Shown piece by piece: positions 7,218-12,830 of a DNA stretch of 18,710 nucleotides. Position numbers and translations under genes: made by a program. Positions within the stretch are counted from its first letter, which is position 1, and each line of letters starts with the position of its first letter. The DNA is taken from the NCBI GenBank assembly GCA_946479475.1, contig CAMLGG010000088.1:1-18710 (forward strand). Reading direction: 5' to 3'. The notes beneath the pieces are model-generated. The model did not search any database. It was not told the origin of the DNA and saw nothing but the letters and a program-made list of their open reading frames with translations. This DNA comes from an uncultured Ideonella sp. Lineage in GTDB: Bacteria; Pseudomonadota; Gammaproteobacteria; Burkholderiales; Burkholderiaceae.

Positions 7218-8182
7218 GCCGCCGTCACTTTCTGCTGGCCGCGGCGGCCGCGCTGAGCGGCTTCCCGGCCCGCGGCGAAGGCACGTACCCGCAGCGCCCG
7301 TTGACGCTGGTGGTGCCCTTCGGCGCGGGCAGCGTGGTCGACGTGCAGGCGCGCGCGCTAGCGCGCGGCCTCGCGCTGCGCCTGGGCCAGGCCGTCGTCG
7401 TCGACAACAAGCCCGGCGTGGCCGGCTCGCTGGGCAGCGAGGCCGTCGCTCGCGCGGCGCCCGATGGCTACACGCTGCTGATCGGCACCCAGGGTTCGCA
7501 CGGCACGAACAGCGCCCTGTACAAGACCGTTCGCTACGACCCGGTGAAGGACTTCGTCGCGGTGCATGGCCTGCTGAGCAACACGCCCGTGCTGCTCTGC
7601 AGCCCGCAGCGCCGGCTGGGCAGCGTCGCGGCGCTGGTGCAACAGGCGCGCCAGGAGCCGGGCCGGGTGACCTTCGGATCCGGCGGGGCCGGCACGGCGG
7701 GCCACCTGCTGCTGGAGCTCATGCAATCGACCACCGGCACGCGCTTCACGCACGTTCCCTACAAGTCCGGTACGGCAGCCCAGGTCGACCTGATCGCCGG
7801 GCGCATCGACTGCATGTTCGACTACGTCGCTTCGTCCGGCGCCCACATCCGCAGCGGCGCGCTGCAGGCGTTGGCGGTGACCGGCCGCAGGCGGCTGCCG
7901 ACGCTGCCCGAGGTGCCGACCACGGCCGAGGCCGGCTTCCCGGCCATCGAGGCCACGAGCTGGGGCGGCTTGTTCGCGCCGGCAGGAACGCCGGCGCCCA
8001 TCGTGAAGCGCCTGTCCGACGAAATGGACGTGGTGATGAAGTCGGACGAGATCAAGGCTCTGCTCGATTCCTCGTCCAGCGTTCCGCTCGACTTGCCACA
8101 TGACGCCTTCAGCGAGTTCGTGGCCCGCGAGGCGGCCAAGTGGGGCGAGCTGATCCGCCAGGCCGGCATCTCCCTCGAATGA
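7214..8182 (+). CDS. Bug-family (tripartite tricarboxylate transporter) periplasmic solute-binding protein
   Basis: A 322-aa protein with a twin-arginine-like signal (SRRHFLLAAAAALSG) cleaved near residue 22. It then has the hallmarks of the Bug/TctC family: YPQRPLTLVVPFGAGSVVDVQAR near the N terminus, VVVDNKPGVAGSLGSEAVA, PDGYTLLIGTQGSHG, HVPYKSGTAAQVDLIAGRID and the ending EFVAREAAKWGELIRQAGI. These proteins bind small carboxylates or aromatic acids in the periplasm and are hugely expanded in Burkholderiales. The membrane subunits (TctA/TctB) are not in this window, so it would use a transporter encoded elsewhere. It overlaps both neighbours by ATGA, so uptake appears tied to the oxidoreductases that follow. 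Confidence 0.9.
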   Translation: MSRRHFLLAAAAALSGFPARGEGTYPQRPLTLVVPFGAGSVVDVQARALARGLALRLGQAVVVDNKPGVAGSLGSEAVARAAPDGYTLLIGTQGSHGTNSALYKTVRYDPVKDFVAVHGLLSNTPVLLCSPQRRLGSVAALVQQARQEPGRVTFGSGGAGTAGHLLLELMQSTTGTRFTHVPYKSGTAAQVDLIAGRIDCMFDYVASSGAHIRSGALQALAVTGRRRLPTLPEVPTTAEAGFPAIEATSWGGLFAPAGTPAPIVKRLSDEMDVVMKSDEIKALLDSSSSVPLDLPHDAFSEFVAREAAKWGELIRQAGISLE

Positions 8183-9018
8183 AGCGCGTCGCCGTCATCA
8201 CGGGGGCGGGCAGCGGCATCGGCCGCGCCCTGGCGATGGCCTGCGGGAGGCGCGGCATGGCCATCGTCGCCGCCGACATCAATGGGCAGGCGGTGCAGCA
8301 GACGCGACTGCTGCTGCAGGCCGAAGGTGTCACCTGCCATGCGCAGGTCTGCGACGTCGCCAGCCAGGCGCAGGTCGAGGCCCTGGCCGATGCCAGCTGG
8401 ACGGCCTGCGGCCGCGTGGACTGGCTCTTCAACAACGCCGGCGTGGCGGTCCTCGGGCCGGCGTGGGAAGCCACGCCGGACGACTGGGCCTGGGTGATGG
8501 GCGTAAACCTGATGGGCGTGGCGCATGGCGTGCGGGCCTTCGTGCCGCGCATGCTGGAGGCCGGGCGGCCGGCGCACGTGGTCAACACCGCATCGGCCTC
8601 GGGGCTGGCCACGCTGGCAGGCTCCGGCGTCTACTGCGCGTCCAAGCATGCGGTGGTGGCCCTGTCCGAATGCCTGCGGCACGACCTGCGCGCGGCCGGG
8701 GCTTCGATAGGCGTCTCGGTCCTGTGCCCCAGCCTGCTGGCCAGCGGCATCGCGGACTCCGCGCGCAACCGGCCGGCCCGATGGGCGCAGACCGCCGAAC
8801 CGGCACCCGCCTACTTCGAGCGCGTGCGCCGCGGCATGGCCGATTCCTCGATCACCGCCGACGACGCGGCGACGGCCACCCTGCAGGCCATCGACCGGGG
8901 CAGCTTCTACGTGCTGCCGCACGACCACACCTGGGCGTCGGTGGAGCGCCGCATGCGCGCCATCGGCGAAGACCATCTGCGCGGCCTGGCCGCCAAGGAA
9001 GAACATGACCGACGCTGA
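8179..9018 (+). CDS. Short-chain dehydrogenase/reductase (SDR), first of two
   Basis: A 279-aa classical-type SDR. The nucleotide-binding motif TGAGSGIG starts at residue 8, the structural motif NNAG follows, the catalytic serine lies in NTASASGLA, and the catalytic pair is Tyr152 and Lys156 (YCASK). After the Rossmann fold, the C-terminal part (AQTAEPAPAYFERVRRGMADSS) is longer than in the second SDR of this operon, so the two are not recent duplicates. It would oxidise or reduce an alcohol/carbonyl with NAD(P). The start ATG overlaps the preceding stop, and its own 3' end overlaps the next gene by 14 bases. Confidence 0.9.
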   Translation: MKRVAVITGAGSGIGRALAMACGRRGMAIVAADINGQAVQQTRLLLQAEGVTCHAQVCDVASQAQVEALADASWTACGRVDWLFNNAGVAVLGPAWEATPDDWAWVMGVNLMGVAHGVRAFVPRMLEAGRPAHVVNTASASGLATLAGSGVYCASKHAVVALSECLRHDLRAAGASIGVSVLCPSLLASGIADSARNRPARWAQTAEPAPAYFERVRRGMADSSITADDAATATLQAIDRGSFYVLPHDHTWASVERRMRAIGEDHLRGLAAKEEHDRR

Positions 9019-9490
9019 ACGGATCGCGCAGCTGATACAGCTGACACGGCGGCTGGAGCGCCTGGAGAACCTCGAGTCCATCCGGGCCCTGCGTTGCCGC
9101 TATCACGAGCTGGTCAACCTCGACCAGGGCGCGCGTCTGCACGAACTCTTTGCGCCGGACGCGGCCATCGCCTACGGCGGCCGCCCCGAAGTGACCGGCC
9201 GCGACAACATCCGGGAGTTCTTCAAGAACTTTCCCGTCCAGGTGGCGCGGCAGTTCATGCACCACCACGTGGTGGAGGTGGACGGCGACCGTGCCCGCGG
9301 CCACTGCGACCTGGACGGCCGCCCCGTGCACAACGGCGAGAGCCTGTTCGTCGTGGGCCGCTTCGACGACGAGTACCGCCGCATCGATGGCCGCTGGTAC
9401 TTCCAGCGCGTGCGCCTGACCGTGCACTACATGGTGCCGCCTGGCGCGGGCTGGGCCGAGCATCTGCCGTTCAAGGGCCACCTGTCATGA
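9005..9490 (+). CDS. SnoaL/NTF2-like fold protein
   Basis: A 161-aa protein of the SnoaL-like branch of the NTF2 superfamily, a cone-shaped alpha+beta barrel with a small-molecule pocket. Matching features are the opening helices (LENLESIRALRCRYHELVNL), the segment LHELFAPDAAIAYGGRPEVTGRDNIREFF, and the closing strands (RYYFQRVR-type, here WYFQRVRLTVHYMVPPG). Members act as hydratases, isomerases, cyclases or dehydratases, or as ring-hydroxylating dioxygenase small subunits; no dioxygenase large subunit is present here. Its location between two SDR genes favours a lyase or isomerase step in the same pathway. No exact function can be assigned. Confidence 0.8.
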   Translation: MTDAERIAQLIQLTRRLERLENLESIRALRCRYHELVNLDQGARLHELFAPDAAIAYGGRPEVTGRDNIREFFKNFPVQVARQFMHHHVVEVDGDRARGHCDLDGRPVHNGESLFVVGRFDDEYRRIDGRWYFQRVRLTVHYMVPPGAGWAEHLPFKGHLS

Positions 9491-10284
9491 GCGCCCGGCC
9501 ATCGATGTTCGATCTTCACGACCAGCTCGCCGTGGTCACGGGCGCGGCCGGCGGCCTGGGCCTGGCGATTGCGGAAGTCCTGCTCGAGGCCGGTGCTGCG
9601 GTCGTGTTGACCGACCACGATGCACAAACGCTCGCCCGCGCGGCCGAGCGCCTGCGCGGGGCCGGCTTCAGCGGCGTGCACGAGCGCGTGGCCGACGTCA
9701 GCCGGGAATCCGACGTGGAGGCCTTGTTCGACGAGGTGGCGGGCACGCTGGGCTCGCCCGCGATCGTGTTCGCGAATGCGGGCATCAGCGCCGGGCGCGG
9801 CTTTCTCGTGGAGGCCGGCCAGTTGCAGAACGTGCAGATGGAGCACTGGCAGCGCGTCCTCGACGTCAACCTCGGCGGGGTGCTGCTGACGATGCGTGCA
9901 GCGGCCCGGGCGATGAAGCCGCTGCGGCACGGGCGCATCATCGTCACCGCCTCGATCGCGGGGCTGCGCGCCGAGGCGATGTCGGGCTATGCCTACGTGG
10001 CTTCGAAGGCCGCCGTCATCAACCTGGTGCGGCAGGCCGCCGTGGAGCTGGCCGCGCACGGCGTGCTCGTCAATGCCATCGCGCCGGGGCCGTTCGCCAC
10101 GGAGATCAACGGCGGCCGCCTCAAGCTGCCCGAATCTGCCGAGCGCATGCGCACCTACATCCCCCTGGGGCGCATCGCGGCGGTCGACGAGATCAAGGGA
10201 ATCGCCCTGCTGTTGGCTTCAGGCGCCTCCAGCTACATCACTGGCGCTGTCATTCCGGTCGATGGTGGGGCTTCGGCAAGGTAG
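9487..10284 (+). CDS. Short-chain dehydrogenase/reductase (SDR), second of two
   Basis: A 265-aa classical SDR. The cofactor motif is TGAAGGLG (from residue 18), ANAG follows, the catalytic serine is in TASIAG, and the catalytic pair is Tyr170 and Lys174 (YVASK). The C terminus has the FabG-like ending LLLASGASSYITGAVIPVDGGASAR, typical of 3-hydroxyacyl or alcohol dehydrogenases of this class. Asp41 or so, in VVLTDHD after strand 2, suggests NAD rather than NADP preference, as in many catabolic SDRs. It is the last gene of the operon, joined to the previous one by an ATGA overlap. Confidence 0.9.
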   Translation: MSARPSMFDLHDQLAVVTGAAGGLGLAIAEVLLEAGAAVVLTDHDAQTLARAAERLRGAGFSGVHERVADVSRESDVEALFDEVAGTLGSPAIVFANAGISAGRGFLVEAGQLQNVQMEHWQRVLDVNLGGVLLTMRAAARAMKPLRHGRIIVTASIAGLRAEAMSGYAYVASKAAVINLVRQAAVELAAHGVLVNAIAPGPFATEINGGRLKLPESAERMRTYIPLGRIAAVDEIKGIALLLASGASSYITGAVIPVDGGASAR

Positions 10285-10552
10285 CGACGCTCGTGTCCGG
10301 CGCGACCGAGGGTTGGCGCTCCTGACCGACTTCGGGTACTCAAGCCTACGGGGCAATCTCGGGATTCGCCGCGGACTTGTCGCGGACTTCGAAGGCAGGT
10401 CAAGACTGGGTGCGGTCCTTCGCCTCCCGCCCGCTCAAATTCCACTATCGGCTCAGGAGCGGGCGTCAACCGTAGTCGGCTTCAGGCATCACAGGCGAGC
10501 CACGACACCATGTCAGGCCGAGCCAAGAGAACGCGCAGTTGGCACACGTGTC
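10285..10552. other. Non-coding stretch between the catabolic operon and the island
   Basis: I see no convincing gene in these 268 bases. There are open frames on both strands, but none has a ribosome site and a recognisable family. The boundary of the decayed island probably falls here, because the catabolic operon ends at 10284 and the hsdM scrap begins at 10553. Confidence 0.4.
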
Positions 10553-10723
10553 TCACCCCAGGCCGTCCTCGCCCACGATCACGGTGCTGCTCTTCTTGCC
10601 GAACGGCGGGTTGGCCAGCACCACTTCGTAGCGCACCCCCGGGTCGGCGGCCAGTGCGTCGGTCACTTTCACCGGCACGCTTTTCTCGCTGCCGATGCAG
10701 TGCAGCATCAGGGAAGCGTTCAT
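10553..10723 (-). pseudogene. hsdM: Fragment of a type I restriction-modification methyltransferase (HsdM)
   Basis: About 56 codons match the middle of HsdM-type adenine methyltransferases: LMLHCIG, VKVTDALAADPG, then the catalytic motif IV VLANPPFGKKSS. HsdM proteins are about 500 aa, so both ends are missing. The frame ends at a TGA soon after the NPPF motif. Its ATG overlaps the stop codon of the HEPN gene (ATGA), so the fragment may still be translated by coupling, but it cannot be a working methyltransferase. No hsdR or hsdS is found nearby. Confidence 0.7.
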
Positions 10724-11172
10724 CAGGGCTTCTTCAACAGATCGGGGTGGTGCGCCTCTAGGCGCTTGCGCAACTGCTTGCGTAGTGCCTTGGCTTGCGC
10801 GACGCATTCGGTGGCGGCGGCCGGGGTGATCGGCTGGCCGGTGTAGTCGTTGGCGTTGCGCTGGCGGCGCAGCGCGTCCAGCACCACCCAGACGTCGTTG
10901 TCAGCGCCCAGCGTGAGTGGCAGCGACTGGATCATCGTCTGATGGTGTCCCGGCTCGCTCGTGGCCGGCCGGTAGCCCGCGGCCAGCATCGCCACCAGCG
11001 CGCATTGCATGACAGCCTTGTAGGCCACGTCGAAGCGCGTCTCGTCGCTGATGGCTTCCACCGCCGCGTCGGCCAGGTTGCGGTCGATCGCCGCAAGAAG
11101 CCGCTGCACCTCGTCCGGCGTGGGCGCGTGCTCCTTAAGCCTTCCGATGCGCAGCAAGTTCTGCAAAGTCAT
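10723..11172 (-). CDS. HEPN-domain putative RNase toxin of an MNT-HEPN pair
   Basis: A 149-aa all-helical protein started at the ATG at 11172 (MTLQNLLRIG); the frame extends further upstream but there overlaps the partner gene. Family features are RFDVAYKAVMQCALVAMLAAGYRP, GHHQTMI and LRRQRNANDY. In toxin HEPN proteins the active motif is usually R-x4-6-H. Here the equivalent segment reads Arg105-Asn106-Ala-Asn-Asp109-Tyr110, with no histidine. The gene overlaps the 3' end of the nucleotidyltransferase gene by 38 bases, the standard antitoxin-first layout. Known partners work by the nucleotidyltransferase modifying or neutralising the HEPN RNase. Activity here is inferred, not shown. Confidence 0.75.
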   Translation of the reverse strand: MTLQNLLRIGRLKEHAPTPDEVQRLLAAIDRNLADAAVEAISDETRFDVAYKAVMQCALVAMLAAGYRPATSEPGHHQTMIQSLPLTLGADNDVWVVLDALRRQRNANDYTGQPITPAAATECVAQAKALRKQLRKRLEAHHPDLLKKP

Positions 11173-11740
11173 TCTCGTCTCCCAGCAACCAGATGCGTGC
11201 TCCCTGCGCCACGCTGCGCGCGAAGCCATCGCCAGCGGCCAGCTTGGCCGCAAATTCCTCGGGCTTCATCACCGTCGGGTTCACTTCGCGCCGCAGCGCC
11301 TCTTGCGCCGGCGCCAGCGCGCGGGCGAGGTCGGCGAATCCGGCAGTGCCCAGCACCATCAGGTCCACGTCGCTGCCCGGCCGCTCGGTGCCAGATGCAA
11401 CGCTGCCGAAGACGAATGCCAGCGACACCTTGCGCTGAAGCGGCAGCAGCGCCTCGCGCAACACGTCCGCGAGGCCGGCTGTCTTGCGCAGCAGGCCGGC
11501 CAGTTCCGCGAATACTGGGCTCGCCTCGTTGGCGCGGTAGTGCACCTGGTGCCCCACTTCCTGCCGCAGCAGGAGGCCCAGTTCGGCGAGCGCACGCAGT
11601 TCGCGGTGCAACGAGCCGGCCGACGCACCCGTCAGCCGCGCCAGCTCGCGCACATGCAGCGAAGTCTCGGGGTGAAGCAGCAGCGTGCTTAGCACGGCCG
11701 CGCGGGTGTGGCCCAGCAAATGGTCGGCGACCGATGACAT
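11135..11740 (-). CDS. Winged-HTH nucleotidyltransferase (MNT), putative antitoxin
   Basis: A 201-aa two-domain protein. Residues about 1-75 form an ArsR-like winged helix (LHVRELARLTGASAGSLHRELRALAELGLL). Residues about 100-195 form a minimal nucleotidyltransferase with the catalytic signature Gly112-Ser113 then Asp124 and Asp126 (FGSVASGTERPGSDVDLMVLG). MNT proteins pair with HEPN toxins, and some AMPylate the toxin. The fused DNA-binding domain suggests that this one also represses its own promoter. The gene is first in the pair and reads into the HEPN gene. Symmetric boxes lie across its start codon (listed separately). Confidence 0.85.
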   Translation of the reverse strand: MSSVADHLLGHTRAAVLSTLLLHPETSLHVRELARLTGASAGSLHRELRALAELGLLLRQEVGHQVHYRANEASPVFAELAGLLRKTAGLADVLREALLPLQRKVSLAFVFGSVASGTERPGSDVDLMVLGTAGFADLARALAPAQEALRREVNPTVMKPEEFAAKLAAGDGFARSVAQGARIWLLGDENDFAELAAHRKA

Positions 11741-11766
11741 GAAGCTAATTTTGCTACAAATGAAGC
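11740..11766. promoter_or_regulatory. Candidate MNT operator
   Basis: Three related boxes lie at the start of the MNT gene: TGAAGC at 11740-11745, GCTACA at 11753-11758 and TGAAGC at 11761-11766. The first two form an imperfect palindrome (5 of 6 matches) around an A/T core, and the first and third are a direct repeat with a 21-base period, two helical turns. The stretch is clearly A/T-richer than its surroundings. An autorepressor site is an inference from the winged helix in MNT. Confidence 0.45.
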
Positions 11767-11788
11767 CAGTTTGAGAACAGCGTCCGAC

Positions 11789-12108
11789 TCATGCCGCTGC
11801 CTCGCGCTCTTGCAGCTCCTTGAGCGTCCGCCCCGTCGCATCCTTCCATTCCACACGCCCGTTGGCGCTGGGACCCAGTACCACCGCCGCCGTGGAGGGA
11901 GCGGTGAACACGTAGTCCTGCGCGAAGCGATAGTCACCGGCGCCCTCTTCCGCCACCCGCGTAAGCACTCCGTTGCCGATGAGTTCCGCAGCGGCCGAGG
12001 GGGCGACCTGCTCGAACGCGTGCACGCCCATGACCGGAAGCATGCCAAGCATGTTCTGCAGGAACACCAGCATGTCTGCGCGGTCGGCCTCGCTTAGCCT
12101 CGAGCATG
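11789..12108 (-). pseudogene. Truncated DUF4357-type protein
   Basis: About 100 codons remain of a protein with a C-terminal DUF4357-like domain: FTAPSTAAVVLGPSANGRVEWKDATGRTLKELQ. The preceding LVFLQNMLGMLPVMGVHAFEQ resembles the segment before that domain in GIY-YIG-associated and restriction-associated proteins. The N-terminal part is missing: at about 12105 the sequence changes to a recombinase reading frame. The first available ATG (12073) would give 94 aa, but without a ribosome site. The stop is a TGA at 11789-11791. Confidence 0.6.
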
Positions 12109-12160
12109 CGTTGGCGCAGCGGCGAGACGACCGTGGATGGGGTCGGGGTGTGGACGTCCA
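12104..12160 (-). pseudogene. 5' stub of a tyrosine recombinase (integrase)
   Basis: About 19 codons remain (VHTPTPSTVVSPLRQRMLE), matching the N terminus of site-specific tyrosine recombinases that accompany IS91-like elements, where SPLRQRM is followed by EDMRLRK-type sequence. Here it breaks off after MLE and enters the DUF4357 sequence in another frame. An AGGAG ribosome site precedes the ATG on this strand. The stub is too short to be functional; the family call rests on a short motif. Confidence 0.5.
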
Positions 12161-12171
12161 TGATCCCGCTC

Positions 12172-12208
12172 CTGTTGGTGACCGAGGCCGATTGCCTCGG
12201 TCACCAAC
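12172..12208. repeat. Perfect 16-bp inverted repeat with 5-base loop
   Basis: TGTTGGTGACCGAGGC at 12172-12187 and its exact complement at 12193-12208 enclose CGATT. It sits directly upstream of the ribosome site of the recombinase stub. The length and perfection suggest a mobile-element end, a recombinase site or a leader hairpin. No T-run follows on either strand, so a simple terminator is unlikely. Confidence 0.75.
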
Positions 12209-12480
12209 ATCGCAGAGTCACCGACCCAACGAACCACCACCAAGGTGGTCGGAGCGCCTACCGCGAGAGCGGTTTAGCCCCACGCTGCACAGCAGCCGTC
12301 CACCAAACCCCCACTGGGCACCCAGTTGGCCCGCCGCAACGCCCAGCCCCGCCCCGCTTGCACACCCGCCTCGATCCCCTCATCATTCGCCCCCTCTTGC
12401 CGAAGGCGCCCACGATAGCGCCCGCATTACGGAGATTCCTGATATGTCCTCACTGTTCATCTCGACGATCGACTGAACAC
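12209..12480 (-). mobile_element. Possible left end of an IS91-like element
   Basis: No protein is supported in this stretch. It is upstream of the recombinase stub on the same strand and adjoins the perfect hairpin. This fits the non-coding terminal segment of the mobile element that brought the recombinase. I cannot locate a precise outer end and see no target-site duplication. The call is an inference from position. Confidence 0.3.
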
Positions 12481-12543
12481 GGTTCCCGAGCCCCGGCTGG
12501 ACCGTGTCTGTTCACAGATACGGCCCTGATCCGCGCGGCGAGC

Positions 12544-12580
12544 AAAGCCCCGCAGCCATCGAGCCGGGGCTTTTGCTTTT
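12544..12580 (+). terminator. Rho-independent terminator-like hairpin
   Basis: A 9-bp GC-rich stem (AAAGCCCCG at 12544-12552 with CGGGGCTTT at 12565-12573) and a 12-base loop are followed by TGCTTTT, reading rightward. It ends ten bases before the start codon of the small protein gene at 12591. No coding gene on this strand precedes it, so it either closes an unannotated transcript or acts in the leader of the next operon. Confidence 0.65.
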
Positions 12581-12590
12581 CGGAAACCGA

Positions 12591-12830
12591 ATGAGTGCAC
12601 AACTCCGTTCCCGCGCCCTCCAGGAGGGGCGGGTCAAGGCCCTGCGCCGCATGAAGCAGCCGATGACGCTGGTGCTCGAGACGAGCCCCGGTGCGCGCGA
12701 CCCCGTGGCGCGCGCGCTCGGCCAGCGTGGCTTGCGTGGCGCAGGCGAACACATCCAGAGCCGCGGCGCCCAGCGCCGGGCCGACCGCGTGGGCGCTGCA
12801 GGCGCTGCTGCGAAGAAAGGACTGGGATGA
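12591..12830 (+). CDS. Small basic protein coupled to the AAA+/M41 protease
   Basis: A 79-aa arginine-rich protein (LRSRALQEGRVKALRRMKQP; then many Arg, Gly and Ala residues; ending AAAKKGLG). I recognise no family, signal peptide or membrane segment. Its stop codon overlaps the protease start (ATGA), so the two are probably translated together. A function as adaptor, substrate or nucleic-acid-binding partner of the protease is only a guess. The ATG has no obvious ribosome site. An alternative GTG at 12504 would run through the terminator-like hairpin and is unlikely. Confidence 0.55.
   Translation: MSAQLRSRALQEGRVKALRRMKQPMTLVLETSPGARDPVARALGQRGLRGAGEHIQSRGAQRRADRVGAAGAAAKKGLG

Noticed and set aside
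6800..7228. Upstream extension of the Crp-type regulator frame
   Set aside because: It lies antisense to the ABM gene, adds Ser/Arg-rich sequence without family features, and would make the protein much longer than Crp relatives.
10326..10475. Open frame ending in QDWVRSFASRPLKFHYRLRSGRQP on the plus strand
   Set aside because: The composition looks protein-like, but there is no start codon with a ribosome site and no recognised family, so it is not supported as a gene or remnant.
12106..12594. A 162-codon plus-strand frame across the hairpin and terminator
   Set aside because: It overlaps the recombinase stub antisense, runs through the terminator hairpin, and has the His/Pro/Arg-rich make-up of chance frames in GC-rich DNA.
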